Positions 27,876 to 39,057 of a stretch of 64,000 nt of DNA are shown here, one piece after another. The position numbers were made by a program, and so were the translations under genes. Location of the stretch: the NCBI RefSeq assembly GCF_017377505.1, contig NZ_JAFREN010000004.1, forward strand, positions 186,001-250,000, written 5' to 3'. Source of the DNA: Enterococcus sp. DIV0212c (GTDB lineage: Bacteria > Bacillota > Bacilli > Lactobacillales > Enterococcaceae). Each line of letters begins with the position of its first letter. The first letter of the stretch is position 1. The notes under the pieces were generated by a model. That model was not told where the DNA came from. It did not search any database and worked only from the letters and a program-made list of their open reading frames with translations.

Positions 27876-30140
27876 TTACACCCCTCCACGTACCTTTTTA
27901 GCTGCAAGGACTAAGTTTTTTAGACTAGCTTCGGTTTCTGAGACACCCCGCGTTTTTAATCCGCAGTCTGGGTTAATCCAAACCTTTTCAATCGGTAATT
28001 TATTTAAAATATTATGAATCGTTACTTCGAGTTCTTCCACTGATGGCACGCGCGGCGAATGAATATCGTATACGCCAGGTCCCACCTGAGTTTGGAAATC
28101 AATCGCTTTTAATACATCTAAAATTTCTAAATTTGAACGAGAGGCTTCAAATGAAATGACATCTGCATCCATATTATCAATATCTTGAATAATATCAGCA
28201 AATTCGCTATAACACATATGCGTATGAATTTGAGTCGTCGCCTGCACTTTACTATGAACTAGACGAAAAGCTGGTATTGCCCAATCTAAATATTCCGTAT
28301 GCCAATCCGTTTGACGCAATGGTAATTTTTCACGCAAAGCTGCTTCATCGATTTGGATGATTTTAATTCCGTTAGCTTCTAGATCCAGTACCTCTTCTTG
28401 AATAGCTAATGCCAATTGCAACGTTGATTCCCTTAAACTAATATCTTCACGAGGGAATGACCAGTTCAAAATCGTTACAGGTCCTGTCAGCATGCCTTTC
28501 ATGGGTTTATCTGTTAATGTTTGGGCATATTTAGAGTATGCTACTGTGATTGGTTTAAAACGCGAAATATCGCCCCAGATGATCGGTGGTTTTACGCAGC
28601 GTGTTCCGTATGATTGAACCCATGCTTTTTCTGTAAATAAATATCCATCTAGACTTTCACCAAAATATTCCACCATGTCATTTCGTTCAAATTCACCATG
28701 AACTAAAACATCTAAGCCAATTTCTTCTTGAAAAGCCACACATTCAGCGATTTTTTCTTGGTTAAAAGCGGTATATTCAGCTTCAGTGATTTCATCTTTT
28801 TTGAATTTTGCCCGATTTTGTTTAACGTCTTTAGTCTGCGGGAAAGAACCGATCGTTGTCGTTGGTAGAATTGGCAGTTTCAGTTTGTCCTTTTGAATAC
28901 TTGCACGTTCCCCTAAAGTTGGTAGGCGAATAAAATCTTTCTCTGTCAACGACTCAACACGTTGTGCAACTTGTCCATTTTTAGAAAAACGATCCTGAGC
29001 AAACAACGTAATATTTGTGTCCAACAAGTCACGGTTTGCTTCTTTATCTGCAACTATTTCCTTTAGATCCTTTAGTTCAGCTAATTTTTCGACAGCAAAA
29101 GCAAAATGATTTACCACTTTCTTTTCTAAGAGCGATTCATTAGCTAAAGTAAACGGCACATGAAGTAATGAGCACGATGTATTTAACACAATCTCACCAA
29201 CAGATTGAAGTTTTTCAAGTAAAGTCAGCGTTTCTTGATAGTTATTTTTCCAAATATTTTTCCCATTCACAACTCCAGCAAATAATATTTTATCTTTTGG
29301 AAATCCATGTTCTTCAAGTAAACTTAGTGTTTTTCGGCCTTCTATAAAATCTAACCCAATTCCATCAAAAGGCAGTTCGACCAATTCCTTATAAATATCT
29401 CGAACGTCTCCGAAATAGGTTTGTACTAATACGTTCAAATTTCCTTTTTGAGCTAATAATTTTTGATATAATTGTTTAAACTGTTGAACTTCATCTTGCG
29501 ATAAGTCTAAAACTAAGGCAGGCTCATCGATTTGGACCCATTGACAGCCAAGTTCTTTCAATTGATCAACTATTTGTGTATATGCTGTGATCGCTGCTTC
29601 ATAAAAGTCCTCTGCTCTTTTTGTTCCATGGTAAGTAGCTAATTTCAAAAGAGTAAACGGACCAAGTATAGTTGGACGAGTGTTAACTCCAGCCTCTTTT
29701 GCTTCAATACATTCTTTGAATAGTTTATCTCCTACAAGTTTTAATTCCGTTTCATCATCGATTTCTGGAACCATATAATGATAGTTGGTATTAAACCATT
29801 TTTTCATTGCTAAGGCCTTCACGTCACCTGATTCGCCTTGGTAGCCCCTAGCTAAAGCAAAATAAGTTTCTAATGGTGATAATTGTAAGGCTTGATACTT
29901 TTTAGGTACGATATTCAATAAAACAGCTGTATCTAAGGTTGTATCAAAAAAAGAAAAATCCCCACTTGGTATGAAATCAACACCTTGATCGATTAACAAC
30001 TGCCAATGTTTGTTGCGTAACTCTTTTCCTATTACTTCTAGTTCTGTTGCTGTAATCTCTTGTCTAAAATATTTCTCTGTCGCAAATTTTAGTTCTCTCA
30101 ATTCTCCTACTCTAGGAAACCCGATAATTGATGACTTCAT
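27876..30140 (-). CDS. metE: Cobalamin-independent methionine synthase
   Basis: 754 residues. It moves a methyl group from methyl-tetrahydrofolate polyglutamate to homocysteine. The N-terminal half (1-370) is the degenerate barrel and the C-terminal half (about 420-754) the catalytic one. Zinc ligands are seen in HTHMCYSEF (His and Cys), the glutamate of this barrel and the cysteine of NPDCGLKTR near the end. The start [22 protein letters not shown] is canonical. A MET-box palindrome lies about 83 bases upstream. It forms an operon with metF. Confidence 0.97.
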   Translation of the reverse strand: MKSSIIGFPRVGELRELKFATEKYFRQEITATELEVIGKELRNKHWQLLIDQGVDFIPSGDFSFFDTTLDTAVLLNIVPKKYQALQLSPLETYFALARGYQGESGDVKALAMKKWFNTNYHYMVPEIDDETELKLVGDKLFKECIEAKEAGVNTRPTILGPFTLLKLATYHGTKRAEDFYEAAITAYTQIVDQLKELGCQWVQIDEPALVLDLSQDEVQQFKQLYQKLLAQKGNLNVLVQTYFGDVRDIYKELVELPFDGIGLDFIEGRKTLSLLEEHGFPKDKILFAGVVNGKNIWKNNYQETLTLLEKLQSVGEIVLNTSCSLLHVPFTLANESLLEKKVVNHFAFAVEKLAELKDLKEIVADKEANRDLLDTNITLFAQDRFSKNGQVAQRVESLTEKDFIRLPTLGERASIQKDKLKLPILPTTTIGSFPQTKDVKQNRAKFKKDEITEAEYTAFNQEKIAECVAFQEEIGLDVLVHGEFERNDMVEYFGESLDGYLFTEKAWVQSYGTRCVKPPIIWGDISRFKPITVAYSKYAQTLTDKPMKGMLTGPVTILNWSFPREDISLRESTLQLALAIQEEVLDLEANGIKIIQIDEAALREKLPLRQTDWHTEYLDWAIPAFRLVHSKVQATTQIHTHMCYSEFADIIQDIDNMDADVISFEASRSNLEILDVLKAIDFQTQVGPGVYDIHSPRVPSVEELEVTIHNILNKLPIEKVWINPDCGLKTRGVSETEASLKNLVLAAKKVRGGV

Positions 30141-30222
30141 ACTATTCCTCCTTCATTAAGGTATTTCAACTACTTTACCACGAGAAAGAAATATAGAATA
30201 ACACTTATTTTCTATCACTTAA

Positions 30223-30239
30223 TATAGTTTTAAACTATA
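30223..30239. promoter_or_regulatory. MET-box (MtaR/MetR-type operator) of metEF
   Basis: TATAGTTTTAAACTATA is a perfect palindrome about the central base and matches the TATAGTT-N3-AACTATA box bound by the LysR-type methionine regulator MtaR/MetR in Lactobacillales. It lies 83 bases before the metE start. No regulator gene is in the window. Confidence 0.7.
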
Positions 30240-30260
30240 TTTAATATAGCGAGCCCTCAC

Positions 30261-30306
30261 ATCAAAAAAAAGACAATGATTTCACCTTATTGGAAAACCA
30301 CCGTCT
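30261..30306 (-). terminator. Probable terminator of queH
   Basis: An imperfect stem closed by AAGAC and GTCTT with inner pairs, followed on the minus strand by a T-run of eight or more. It lies just after the queH stop. Confidence 0.55.
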
Positions 30307-30312
30307 TATCTA

Positions 30313-31038
30313 TTATTCTCTTTGTTCCGCTAAAAATTCTTTTGCTTCTTTATTCACACTTTTTAAATCAACGCCTTGTTTAGTCGCGGCAAACATACAG
30401 CCACAATAACATTGACGATAAACATCGTATTCCTTACATAATTCAATTGATCGCTTATAGCCATTATTCTTCTTAAAATCGCTTGGTAAATAATTAGTTG
30501 CATAAAATTTTTGAATATCGATCCCGATTTCGTTGATCAATTGACTGTTTTTCTTCGGAGATAGCGTCAGTGCACTCCCAAAATAATCGTAGCCTAATTC
30601 TTGGGCTTTTTCTGCAACGATATCTAAGCGCATTTGAAAACAGGCAGAACATCGTTTGCCGCCTTCTGGCTCTTCTGTTAGTTCTTTTTCCTGCACCATT
30701 TGGATAAATTTATTTGGTTCATAGGGTGCCGCTAAAAATTGGACTTGACTGCCCGTTTGTTTATTAAAATCCTCTACAAATTTCTGCTGAACGATTTCTC
30801 GGCGCTGATATTCTGCTCTTGGATGGATATTTGAATTAGCAAAGAAAATCGTCACATCCGCATATTGTGTCAGATATTCAAGCGAATAAGTACTGCAAGG
30901 AGCACAGCAACTATGAAGCAAAATGGTTGGACGAACATCCGATTTTTCCCATTCTGCAATAACTTTTTGTAAAACACGATCATAGTTTATTTTTTGATTC
31001 GGAGACATTTTCTCCGTTATTTCTGTTAAATTTATCAA
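30313..31038 (-). CDS. queH: Epoxyqueuosine reductase QueH
   Basis: 241 residues. QueH performs the last step of queuosine synthesis in tRNA, replacing QueG in many Firmicutes, and binds an iron-sulphur cluster. Visible motifs are LLHSCCAPCSTYSLE (near 40-54, the CCxPC box), RCSACFQMRL (about 129-138) and RQCYCGC near residue 207, giving the expected set of cysteines. Together with Tgt (9567) and QueA (45500) the window encodes the whole tRNA-linked part of the pathway, though the genes are scattered. GGAGG lies 7 bases before the start. Confidence 0.93.
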   Translation of the reverse strand: MINLTEITEKMSPNQKINYDRVLQKVIAEWEKSDVRPTILLHSCCAPCSTYSLEYLTQYADVTIFFANSNIHPRAEYQRREIVQQKFVEDFNKQTGSQVQFLAAPYEPNKFIQMVQEKELTEEPEGGKRCSACFQMRLDIVAEKAQELGYDYFGSALTLSPKKNSQLINEIGIDIQKFYATNYLPSDFKKNNGYKRSIELCKEYDVYRQCYCGCMFAATKQGVDLKSVNKEAKEFLAEQRE

Positions 31039-31077
31039 TGAATTGCCTCCAAGTTTAGTAAAACGATACGCTTTATT

Positions 31078-31995
31078 TTACTGTTTAAATGGTAAATTAG
31101 CTAGTCCGTTTTTGATGATTTTAATAGAGCTTGCTAGGGAATCTTGTTCTTTTTCAGTTAGTGGACAATCAACACATGATTCTACACCATTTTTCCCGAT
31201 CACAACAGGCTGTCCATAATAAGTATCTACTTGTTTACTATAAGCTGAAACTGGTACAATCGTTTTTGAATCGTTTAAAACCATCCGAATCAGACGTGCC
31301 GCACAGGTAGCAATGCCGTAACTTGTATAGCCTTTCCCAGCAAAAGCATTCCAACCGCCTGCTCGAACGTCCTCATCCAATGCATCTAAATCGAGCTCAC
31401 GATTCCAAGTCGCAAGTGGTTGATCGCCAACCGTCACACTTGACCAAGCAACAAATTGAGAATCTCCATGTTCGCCGTACACATAGCCACCCACATTACG
31501 ACTATCAATTGATAAATTACGACTTACCGCTTGTTTCATACGGGCCGTGTCCAACATCGTACCAGTTCCAAACACTTTATTTGTTTCAAATCCTGTTAAC
31601 TTCTGCATATAAGCTGCAATCACGTCACAAGGATTCGTAATCGTTAAAATAATTCCCTTGAATCCAGATTCTTTGATTTTAGGTGCTACTTCTTCTACGA
31701 TTTTACTTGTGATCTCAAGTTCCTTAAAACGATCGCCATCGTCTCCTAAAGCACTGATTTGCCCTGCACAAAAAACAATGACCGCCGCATCGTTTAATGC
31801 TTCGTAATCTTGAATAGTAATTTTGGTTTTTCCTGTCAAAAAGACCTGAGCATCTAGTAAATCATATTCTTCAGAAACAGCTAACTTTTCATCCTTATCA
31901 ATCAAAACAAGTTCGTCAACTAAATTTTCAGTGACTAATGTATAAGCAAGTGTTGCACCAACATGTCCCAACCCAATAATTCCTACTTTACGCAT
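31078..31995 (-). CDS. L-2-hydroxyisocaproate dehydrogenase / L-lactate dehydrogenase family
   Basis: 305 residues. The NAD-binding GIIGLGHVGATLAY motif (5-18), DAAVIVFCAG, TNPCDVIA and the catalytic histidine in YGEHGDSQF (about 175) identify the LDH/malate dehydrogenase family. LDH normally has Gln or Arg substrate residues in the mobile loop; here the loop reads CAGQISALGDDGDRFKE, as in the L-2-hydroxyisocaproate dehydrogenases of lactic acid bacteria, which reduce branched 2-keto acids. That substrate is therefore preferred, but lactate cannot be excluded. It is monocistronic. Confidence 0.85.
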   Translation of the reverse strand: MRKVGIIGLGHVGATLAYTLVTENLVDELVLIDKDEKLAVSEEYDLLDAQVFLTGKTKITIQDYEALNDAAVIVFCAGQISALGDDGDRFKELEITSKIVEEVAPKIKESGFKGIILTITNPCDVIAAYMQKLTGFETNKVFGTGTMLDTARMKQAVSRNLSIDSRNVGGYVYGEHGDSQFVAWSSVTVGDQPLATWNRELDLDALDEDVRAGGWNAFAGKGYTSYGIATCAARLIRMVLNDSKTIVPVSAYSKQVDTYYGQPVVIGKNGVESCVDCPLTEKEQDSLASSIKIIKNGLANLPFKQ

Positions 31996-32092
31996 TCGAA
32001 CACTCCCGTTTCCATTTTTCTTTAATCCTAGCTGAATTAACGGTTTACGTCAATCTTATTTTTCTATGTATGCAAAGGGATACAGTAACTAA

Positions 32093-32127
32093 AAAACACA
32101 AAGAATTGGTCATTTTCTTTGTGTTTT
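32093..32127 (-). terminator. Terminator of the CNNM/CorC gene
   Basis: AAAACACAAAGAA pairs perfectly with TTCTTTGTGTTTT over a 9-base loop, with T's on the minus-strand side, 8 bases after the stop codon of the gene at 32135. Confidence 0.8.
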
Positions 32128-32134
32128 GCTATTT

Positions 32135-33433
32135 TTATTTTACTACTCTTGTTACCTTAAAATAATCAATATGCGCATGTTCATAATCCATTACTTCAAA
32201 AGTAAAACCGTCAACCTCAATTTGGTCACCTACAGCAATTTGATTGTTTTTTTGCTCTACAATAAACCCTGCTAATGTAGACATTTCAGAAGTTTCAAAT
32301 GTTGGGATTTCCACTTTAAAATAGCGTTCAAAATCATCTAAAGTAATTTTACCGGAAATAATATACGTGTCATCCGATTCTTTAGCAATCAAAGCATCTT
32401 CCAAATCTGTTTCATCTCTGATATCTCCAACCAGTTCTTCTAAAATATCTTCGATCGTTACCATCCCTGTCGTTCCGCCATATTCATCTTTTAAAATCGC
32501 AATATGTTTGCCTTCTTTTCGCATCATCGTCAATAAACTTTTAATCGGGATAGTCGCTAAAGCAATAATTGGTTCTTCAACTAATTCGCTGACTTTTCTT
32601 TGATTGTTGATAAATGATTCCTTGATCAAGGCAGGCAGTGTCACATAACCTAGTACTGTATCTTTAGATTCTTCGATCACTGGATAGCGCGTATGGCCTC
32701 TTTTTAATGAATGCTGGATCGCTTGTTCCACCGTTTCATCCGCTTCAAAAACTTCCATTGATGTTCGGTCAACTTGAATCTCTTTAGCAAGGGTATCATC
32801 AAATTCAAACACATTTTCCATATAATGATATTCTTCTTTTGTTAGTTCTCCTTTTTTATAGGAATCAACAGCTACATATAGCAATTCTTCTTGTGTCAAT
32901 GTTTCTTCGCCTTCTGAAACTAAACGGATCCCCAACATCTTCCCTAACTTCGCTGCTGAATGGTTTAACAACCAAATGAAAGGATACATCACTTTATAAA
33001 AATAGTGCAAAGGTTTCACGATCCCTAAAACAACTTTCTCAGTTTGGGCAATACTGTAACTTTTGGGTAATAATTCTCCAACAACCACATCTACATACGT
33101 CACAATAGCAAAACCTAAAATAACTGAAATTGTTCGACTAAGTGCAGCACTGATCGGCAAATTCCCTATAAGCGGATGCAGTAATGTCGCTACTGATCCT
33201 TCACCTACCCAACCAATGATTAATCCTGTCAGTGTGATGCCTAACTGACTTGCTGATAAATAGGCATCTAAATGATGTGTCACGTGGATTGCCAATTCTG
33301 CGTTTTTAACATTATCCTTTTTTAGTTGTTCCAATCTGGACATACGGATTTTCACTAGAGCAAATTCACTTGCTACAAAAAATGCCGTTATCGCAATCAT
33401 TAAAAATAATATAAAAAAATTTATTGCAAGCAT
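32135..33433 (-). CDS. CNNM/CBS/CorC-HlyC-domain membrane protein
   Basis: 432 residues. An N-terminal CNNM (DUF21) membrane region of three to four helices (about 1-190, FVASEFALVKIRMSRLEQL and SASQLGITLTGLIIGWVGE) is followed by two CBS domains (about 210-330, including GHTRYPVIEES and KHIAILKDEYGGTTGMVTIEDILEELVG) and a CorC/HlyC C-terminal domain (about 345-430). The family includes magnesium and other divalent-cation exporters and regulators such as MpfA. The older name hemolysin-like is misleading. It lies just downstream of kup in the same direction, separated by a repeat element. Confidence 0.92.
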   Translation of the reverse strand: MLAINFFILFLMIAITAFFVASEFALVKIRMSRLEQLKKDNVKNAELAIHVTHHLDAYLSASQLGITLTGLIIGWVGEGSVATLLHPLIGNLPISAALSRTISVILGFAIVTYVDVVVGELLPKSYSIAQTEKVVLGIVKPLHYFYKVMYPFIWLLNHSAAKLGKMLGIRLVSEGEETLTQEELLYVAVDSYKKGELTKEEYHYMENVFEFDDTLAKEIQVDRTSMEVFEADETVEQAIQHSLKRGHTRYPVIEESKDTVLGYVTLPALIKESFINNQRKVSELVEEPIIALATIPIKSLLTMMRKEGKHIAILKDEYGGTTGMVTIEDILEELVGDIRDETDLEDALIAKESDDTYIISGKITLDDFERYFKVEIPTFETSEMSTLAGFIVEQKNNQIAVGDQIEVDGFTFEVMDYEHAHIDYFKVTRVVK

Positions 33434-33520
33434 ACTTTACACCTCTTTTTTCTTCTATCTATTTATTATACTTGTCCTTTCAAAATAGCGCGAATAGGAA
33501 CTATCAAGTTAAAACAAAAA

Positions 33521-33604
33521 GTGTGTGGGACAAAAGTAAAAAGCACTTTTGTTTCACACACTAACTACGAATAAACGGTGGAGACAGAAGTAACCTCTTC
33601 TGTC
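33521..33604. repeat. Two-hairpin interspersed element, copy B
   Basis: A first hairpin pairs 33521-33537 with 33545-33561 using two G-T pairs over a 7-base loop; a second pairs GACAGAAG (33583-33590) with CTTCTGTC (33597-33604). Between them is ATAAACGGTGG. The layout and words match copy A at 3106-3227. It sits just after the kup stop codon, so it may also serve as the kup terminator. Confidence 0.65.
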
Positions 33605-33621
33605 CCATCCTCTTTTGATCT

Positions 33622-35646
33622 TTATGATAAAACTTTTCTTTCTCTTAATCTCGTCTTCCGTGCATCACCAATGATCAACGGAACAGATTCGTATTTCACT
33701 TCACTATATTCTAGCCCAAACCAGTTTTCTGGAGTTGTCGTTCTTTTTTTGATAGCCAATTTCAATTGCATGATTTGGCGATCCCATTTCTTCAACTCGG
33801 TTACTTTGGATAGCTCTTCACGAATAATAATAAATTGGAAGTCCCCAACTTCACGCCCTGGTGTCAATGAATATTTCTGCGGTTGTTTAGGCAAACGTCC
33901 TTCTTTCATTAAATCATAAACGATTTGACGAATATAAACATTAACCTCTTGCGCTACATGGAAACCAAGATAAAGTTGAACTTGCACGATAAAGTCTGTC
34001 CCCATCATATCTACAGAATACTCTTTAGTAAATGGTTCATCTGTTACTTCAACATTGACGAACCAGTAAACATTTGCTCTTTTCGGCTGTTTATCTAAAA
34101 TTGAATAAATGATTTGGCGACCAATTTCGTCTCCAATCGTATCTGGTGTCATGAACACAACATTGGTTTGAGATTTTGGAACAGTTGTATCATCTTTTAA
34201 CATCCGTAATTGTTCTACATATTGTTTAAGCGGAACAGTATCAGATGTTTTCTCTTTGATGATATTACCCCACTCCCAAATCGTCATCACAGCTAAAATC
34301 AATAACGCGATCCCCACAGCAACATAACCGCCATGGAAGAATTTCGCAATACTTGAAACAAAGAAAATCGATTCGATACTACCAAAGAATAAGGTAACGA
34401 GATACGCAATCCATTTCGGTGCACCTTTTTGCAATAGATAAAACATCAATAAAATAGTTGTCATTAGCATTGTCACAGTAATTGAAAGACCATATGCTGC
34501 TTCCATATGCGTAGATGTTCTAAAGGTGATCACAATCAATGAACACACGATCCATAGCATCATATTGACTGCTGGAATATACATTTGACCGATATTTGCA
34601 CCTGGATAAATAATTTTCAATCTTGGTAATAGTTTCAATTTGATTGCTTCTGAAACTAATGTAAATGAACCTGAAATCAATGCTTGAGATGCGATTACAG
34701 CCGCAACTGTAGCGAAAACAACCCCTATCAACATAATGCTATTTGGCATCATTTGGAAAAATGGGTTTAGGTTTTCAATTGCTAAAATAGACGGATCATT
34801 TTTTGCATTCAAAATCCATGCTGCTTGTCCCAAATAGTTGAGGATCAAACAAACTTTGATATACGGCCAACTTGCTCGAATATTATGTTTACCAACGTGA
34901 CCTAAGTCAGAATATAGTGCTTCTGCACCCGTTGTTGCTAGAAAGACATTTCCTAAAACAAAGATCCCTAATTTATTTTCAGGACTAAACAAGAGATGAA
35001 TCGCATAATAAGGATTCAGCGCACGAAGAACCGTCCAATCTTGTCCAAAATTAATTAGCCCCATAACTCCTAAGAATGTAAACCAAGCAAACATAATAGG
35101 TCCAAACGCTTTTCCAACTGCATCGGTCCCAAAACGTTGAACAGAAAATAAAATAAGAATAATAACTAAGGTAATCATCACGATAATGTTTTGGTCACTA
35201 CCAAATCGATCAAAGAAAACTGGGATTCCCCGTAATCCTTCAATCGCTGTTGTTACTGTAACAGCTGGGGTCAACACCCCATCTGCGAGTAACGCCGCAC
35301 CACCGATCATCGCTGGAATGATTAAGTATTTCCCTTTTTTACGTACTAGCGTGTACAAAGAGAAAATTCCGCCTTCACCATGGTTGTCTGCATTCAAAGC
35401 AATCACAACATATTTGATCGTTGTTAAAATTGTTAATGTCCAAAAGATCAATGATACCGCACCAATAATGAAATTCTCTGAAACATTCCGAAGACCACCA
35501 TTATCTCCAACGATTGCTTTCATTACATAAAGCGGGCTTGTTCCAATATCTCCATAAACGACACCCATTGCTACTAAAAGACCCGCAGCGGTCAATTTCT
35601 GATGATGCGAAATTTTTGATTTCTCTACCACAAGATTCTCCTCCAA
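33622..35646 (-). CDS. kup: Low-affinity potassium transporter Kup
   Basis: 674 residues with about twelve membrane helices (about 16-450) and a C-terminal cytoplasmic domain. The family signature [17 protein letters not shown] is at residues 18-34, and [17 protein letters not shown] and [17 protein letters not shown] follow, all typical of KUP/HAK potassium-proton symporters. AGGAG lies about 7 bases before the ATG. The gene is preceded by an unusually long, structured 5' region (35647-36060). A second potassium transporter, KimA, is encoded at 56472. Confidence 0.96.
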   Translation of the reverse strand: MEENLVVEKSKISHHQKLTAAGLLVAMGVVYGDIGTSPLYVMKAIVGDNGGLRNVSENFIIGAVSLIFWTLTILTTIKYVVIALNADNHGEGGIFSLYTLVRKKGKYLIIPAMIGGAALLADGVLTPAVTVTTAIEGLRGIPVFFDRFGSDQNIIVMITLVIILILFSVQRFGTDAVGKAFGPIMFAWFTFLGVMGLINFGQDWTVLRALNPYYAIHLLFSPENKLGIFVLGNVFLATTGAEALYSDLGHVGKHNIRASWPYIKVCLILNYLGQAAWILNAKNDPSILAIENLNPFFQMMPNSIMLIGVVFATVAAVIASQALISGSFTLVSEAIKLKLLPRLKIIYPGANIGQMYIPAVNMMLWIVCSLIVITFRTSTHMEAAYGLSITVTMLMTTILLMFYLLQKGAPKWIAYLVTLFFGSIESIFFVSSIAKFFHGGYVAVGIALLILAVMTIWEWGNIIKEKTSDTVPLKQYVEQLRMLKDDTTVPKSQTNVVFMTPDTIGDEIGRQIIYSILDKQPKRANVYWFVNVEVTDEPFTKEYSVDMMGTDFIVQVQLYLGFHVAQEVNVYIRQIVYDLMKEGRLPKQPQKYSLTPGREVGDFQFIIIREELSKVTELKKWDRQIMQLKLAIKKRTTTPENWFGLEYSEVKYESVPLIIGDARKTRLRERKVLS

Positions 35647-35690
35647 TTTAAAAGCTGAACAGGCTCATTCAGCCTTGACTGGAAAATAGG

Positions 35691-35727
35691 AAAAACTGAC
35701 TGAGGTGTTTTTTGCCTCATTCAGTTT
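35691..35727 (-). terminator. Terminator-like hairpin inside the kup leader
   Basis: AAAAACTGAATGAGGC pairs with the later ACCTCAGTCAGTTTTT on the minus strand (one mismatch in the stem), with T's at the end, about 45 bases before the kup start. A nearby sequence, GCTGAATGAGCC, resembles the left arm and could compete for the right arm, as in attenuators. Confidence 0.6.
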
Positions 35728-35889
35728 TTATCTTTTTCCCGAAAGGCTAGCCTGTGAAGCTAGATAATGCTAAAAACGTAATAGGCTCACTCAACTCCGC
35801 CTGAACATTATCCTAATCTCACTTTTTAAGTAACACAAGAGACCTAAGTGAAACGACACTTGGCCCTTACACTTAGGTCTCGCAATTTC

Positions 35890-35963
35890 ATTCTTAGACC
35901 AGTGTTTTCACACTTGCTGTTGATCTAAAAACATAGATAAACTATGCTGCTACTCCCCTAAGA
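35890..35963 (-). ncRNA. Candidate small structured RNA motif (riboswitch-like) in the kup leader
   Basis: On the minus strand: TCTTAGGGGAGTAGC, a hairpin GCATAG-TTTAT-CTATGT, GATCAACAGC, a hairpin AGTGT-GAAA-ACACT, and GGTCTAAGA closing the outer stem. AGGGGAGTAGC and the TCAACA word resemble the manganese yybP-ykoY riboswitch, but the total length is 74 bases and its long second arm is missing, so I do not assign it to that family. Part of it (CACTGGTCTAAGAAT) also occurs in the kimA leader. Confidence 0.35.
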
Positions 35964-36154
35964 TTTTTATTTGGATGTCCAAATAAAAATATCGGTTACT
36001 TTTTATAATTAAATTAAAAATATTAGCTAAAAAAACAAAATAACTGATTTTGATAACAACTATAATACTCCTTTAGCATTTTAGCAAGTCTTTTATGTAA
36101 ATAATTTCAATAGTATTTTCAAAGGAACCTTTCAAAGAATCAAACTTCATAAAA

Positions 36155-36208
36155 AAGAACGCTTGAAGGTTCAATTTCTATTAAGAAATCGGCACTTCAA
36201 GCGTCGTA
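36155..36208 (-). terminator. Terminator of the P-type ATPase gene
   Basis: ACGCTTGAAG (36159-36168) pairs with CTTCAAGCGT (36195-36204) across a 26-base loop, followed on the minus strand by TTCTTTTTT. Confidence 0.75.
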
Positions 36209-36220
36209 TTTATTCTGATT

Positions 36221-38857
36221 CTATTCTTCGTCTTCTTCTGGCGAATAATGGAATTTAATCATTTCATTTACAAAAATCGGTACAATCGATAGCCCCATTA
36301 CTAATAGCCAGTGATTGATGCCAATCGGTACTAAACCAAACAATTCTTGAGTAAATGGTAATAACGCAATGACTGTTGTAATAATAACCGCCAATACAGC
36401 CATTTCAAAAAGAGATTTATTCGTTGATAATTTTACTCTAAAAATCGATTCCGTACTTCTCACATTGAAAACATGTAAAATCGATGAGTAAGCCAAGATC
36501 AAGAATGCTACAGTTTGACCAATTTCATGGCTTGCTTCGAAGAAGTAAGATACAGAATCAACATTCGCTCCTAAATAAAAACCAAACAAAGTGATCACAG
36601 TAAAGACAAACGCATTGATTCCGATTTTTTGCCACAAACCACGTGCAAAAATCCCTTCATTTCTAGGAATCGGTGCCTCGTCCATGATTCCATTTTCAGC
36701 AGGTTCTTTTCCTAAAGCAAATCCTGGAAGGCCATCCGCTACAACGTTTACGAATAATAATTGTACAGCTGTAAATGGAGCGCCCCAGCCAAGCAGCATT
36801 GCAATCAATACAATAAAAATCTCTGAAATATTACAGCTCAATAAGAAGTTGACAGCTTTACGAATATTTCGATAAACTGCACGCCCTTGAGCAACCGCAT
36901 CAACGATCGTTGCAAAGTTGTCATCTGTCAAAATCATATCTGCTGCGCCTTGAGCCACATCTGTTCCAGTAATTCCCATAGCACAACCAACATCGCTGGC
37001 TTTCAGGGCTGGTGCATCATTGACGCCATCACCGGTCATAGCAACAACAGCGCCTGTCCGCTGCCAAGACTTAACAATTCGAATCTTATCTTCCGGCGTT
37101 ACTCGAGCATAAACTGAGAGTGATTTCACTCGTGAATCTAACTCTTCATCAGTCATTTTTTGCAACTCTGAACCTGTCAAAGCTTCACTTTTATCGTTTA
37201 AAATTCCTAGTTCCTTAGCAATTGCTCCAGCAGTCACTACGTGATCTCCTGTGATCATCACTGTTTTGATTCCAGCTTTTTTAGCTCTGGCGATAGCGCC
37301 TTTACTCTCTGGTCTTGGCGGATCGATCATACCGATCAATCCTAACAGGCGTAAATTCTTTTCTAACGCCTCTGAGGTGATTTCTGTAGGTTCCTCATCA
37401 TAGATAGCATAACCGACTGCAATCACGCGTAAAGCGCGTTTTCCAAAACGATCATTTACAACTGCGGCCTGATCTAAATCGCCAAAACGGAAACGTGTTA
37501 ATAAAACATCAAAAGCCCCTTTGGTTACAGATATATATTTTTTCCCCATTTTATGAACAGTTGTCATCATTTTACGTTCAGAATCAAAAGGAATTTCACC
37601 AATTCTTGGGTATTTTTCTTCTAATTCTGCTTTTGTATGATAATTCTCTTCTACTGCACGCACAATCGCCGCCTCAGTAGGATTTCCTTGAATGACTAGA
37701 TCGTCACCCTCTTTATCAACGATCACATCCGTACACAGTGAAGCCATTTTCAATACTTCCATCGCTTCATCCGTCATCGCATCTTCTGTATCTGTTACTT
37801 CATCTCCACGAGACCAGACACGTCTAACCCGCATTTTATTTTGAGTCAAGGTTCCTGTCTTATCCGAACAAATCACATTTGCTGTTCCAAGTGTCTCAAC
37901 TGCTGGCAAACGTCGAATAATCGCATGTTTTTTTGCCATTTTTTGTACGCCGTAAGCAAGTGTTAAAGTCACGATCACCATTAAGGTTTCTGGTACTGCA
38001 GCAACAGCTAAAGATACTGCGGTCATAAACATTTCCAACATCGGCTCGCCTTGTAACTCACCAATAATAAATACTAGAGCAGCTGCTCCTAATGCAATAA
38101 AACTAATTCGTTTCCCTAATTGGTTCAAGCGTTTTTGTAATGGTGTTTGCTGTGTGACATCGTCATTCAACAAGCCAGCGATTTTTCCCATTTCGGTCTG
38201 CATTCCTGTTGCCGTAACCACAGCTCTACCGCGGCCATTTGCTACAGTACAGCCTTTAAAAACCATATTTAGTTGATCGCCAATAGGTGCATCTTGTGTG
38301 CCTATGTACTGCGCATCTTTTTCAATTGGTTCACTTTCTCCAGTAAGTGCAGATTCTTCTACTCTCAGCTGTGAAGCTTGGATCAAACGAGCATCCGCCG
38401 TGATCATTGAACCTGATTCTAATACAAGTATATCTCCAACAACAACATCTTCTGCATCGATGGTCTCTACTTTGCCATCACGTAAAACTGAACTGCTTTG
38501 TTTGTTCATATCCTGCAGTGCAGATAACGATTTTTCAGCGTTTCCTTCTTGTACAATTGCTAAAACTGCATTGATGACCACGATGGCGATAATCAAGATT
38601 CCTTCAAAATAATCCCCGTGATCTGTAGCAATTGCCGTATAAAACGAGATAGCTGCTGCAACTAATAAAATGATTGTTGTAAAATCAGACAAGCTGTGAA
38701 GAAACTTTTTTAGAACTGAATCTTTTTTTGCTTCATGAAATTTATTCGCTCCATGCTCAGCGAGTCGCCTTTTTACTTCTTGTCCCTGTAGTCCTTGCTC
38801 TTTATTTGTGTTCACTTCTTTGATAATTGTCTCGATAGGTTGTTTGTATGCTTCCAT
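36221..38857 (-). CDS. Calcium-type P-type cation ATPase
   Basis: 878 residues, a P2A-type pump. The phosphorylation site is [12 protein letters not shown] near residue 330, the TGES actuator loop is [11 protein letters not shown] near 175, the hinge is [18 protein letters not shown] near 600, and the membrane segment [16 protein letters not shown] and the C-terminal four helices carry ion ligands. This is the PMR1/SERCA-like group that exports calcium or manganese. An N-terminal cation-ATPase domain (about 1-60) is present. Substrate is inferred. It is the upstream gene of the kup region with its own terminator; AGGGGGGAT precedes the ATG. Confidence 0.93.
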   Translation of the reverse strand: MEAYKQPIETIIKEVNTNKEQGLQGQEVKRRLAEHGANKFHEAKKDSVLKKFLHSLSDFTTIILLVAAAISFYTAIATDHGDYFEGILIIAIVVINAVLAIVQEGNAEKSLSALQDMNKQSSSVLRDGKVETIDAEDVVVGDILVLESGSMITADARLIQASQLRVEESALTGESEPIEKDAQYIGTQDAPIGDQLNMVFKGCTVANGRGRAVVTATGMQTEMGKIAGLLNDDVTQQTPLQKRLNQLGKRISFIALGAAALVFIIGELQGEPMLEMFMTAVSLAVAAVPETLMVIVTLTLAYGVQKMAKKHAIIRRLPAVETLGTANVICSDKTGTLTQNKMRVRRVWSRGDEVTDTEDAMTDEAMEVLKMASLCTDVIVDKEGDDLVIQGNPTEAAIVRAVEENYHTKAELEEKYPRIGEIPFDSERKMMTTVHKMGKKYISVTKGAFDVLLTRFRFGDLDQAAVVNDRFGKRALRVIAVGYAIYDEEPTEITSEALEKNLRLLGLIGMIDPPRPESKGAIARAKKAGIKTVMITGDHVVTAGAIAKELGILNDKSEALTGSELQKMTDEELDSRVKSLSVYARVTPEDKIRIVKSWQRTGAVVAMTGDGVNDAPALKASDVGCAMGITGTDVAQGAADMILTDDNFATIVDAVAQGRAVYRNIRKAVNFLLSCNISEIFIVLIAMLLGWGAPFTAVQLLFVNVVADGLPGFALGKEPAENGIMDEAPIPRNEGIFARGLWQKIGINAFVFTVITLFGFYLGANVDSVSYFFEASHEIGQTVAFLILAYSSILHVFNVRSTESIFRVKLSTNKSLFEMAVLAVIITTVIALLPFTQELFGLVPIGINHWLLVMGLSIVPIFVNEMIKFHYSPEEDEE

Positions 38858-39022
38858 CCTATCCCCCCATTCTTATTTTTTCCTTCTATTAATATAGTAT
38901 CTATATTCACTATACCATGTTTTTTTTTCAAACTTCAATAAATATGGCTAAATTTTTATTTTTTTTAGTCATTAAATCAAAGAGTCAATAAAAATTAAGT
39001 TAAAAATCAGAAGCACTTTCCT

Positions 39023-39051
39023 TGAAAACGCTTACTATATATGCTATTATG
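39023..39051 (+). promoter_or_regulatory. Promoter with overlapping CcpA (cre) site
   Basis: TTGAAA (39023-39028), a 17-base spacer and TATTAT (39046-39051). TGAAAACGCTTACT (39024-39037) fits the cre consensus with one mismatch and overlaps the -35 box, the usual position for catabolite repression. Confidence 0.7.
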
Positions 39052-39057
39052 ATTATA

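Larger units (their letters stand above)
35647..36149 (-). other. Long structured leader region of kup
   Basis: About 500 bases upstream of kup without coding sequence. Read on the minus strand it holds: a compact fold at 35963-35890 closed by TCTTAG and CTAAGA with AGGGGAGTAGC next to the closing stem; a hairpin with 12-base arms GAGACCTAAGTG and CACTTAGGTCTC (about 35840-35882); a closed loop bounded by GATAATG and CATTATC (about 35766-35816); a terminator-like hairpin at 35691-35727; and a final GCTGAA/TTCAGC hairpin just before the ribosome site. The set looks like a regulated leader. Confidence 0.55.

Noticed and set aside
35890..35963. Assignment of the kup leader fold to the yybP-ykoY manganese riboswitch
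   Set aside because: AGGGGAGTAGC and TCAACA fit, but the element is only 74 bases, lacks the long second arm and controls a potassium gene; kept only as a riboswitch-like candidate.
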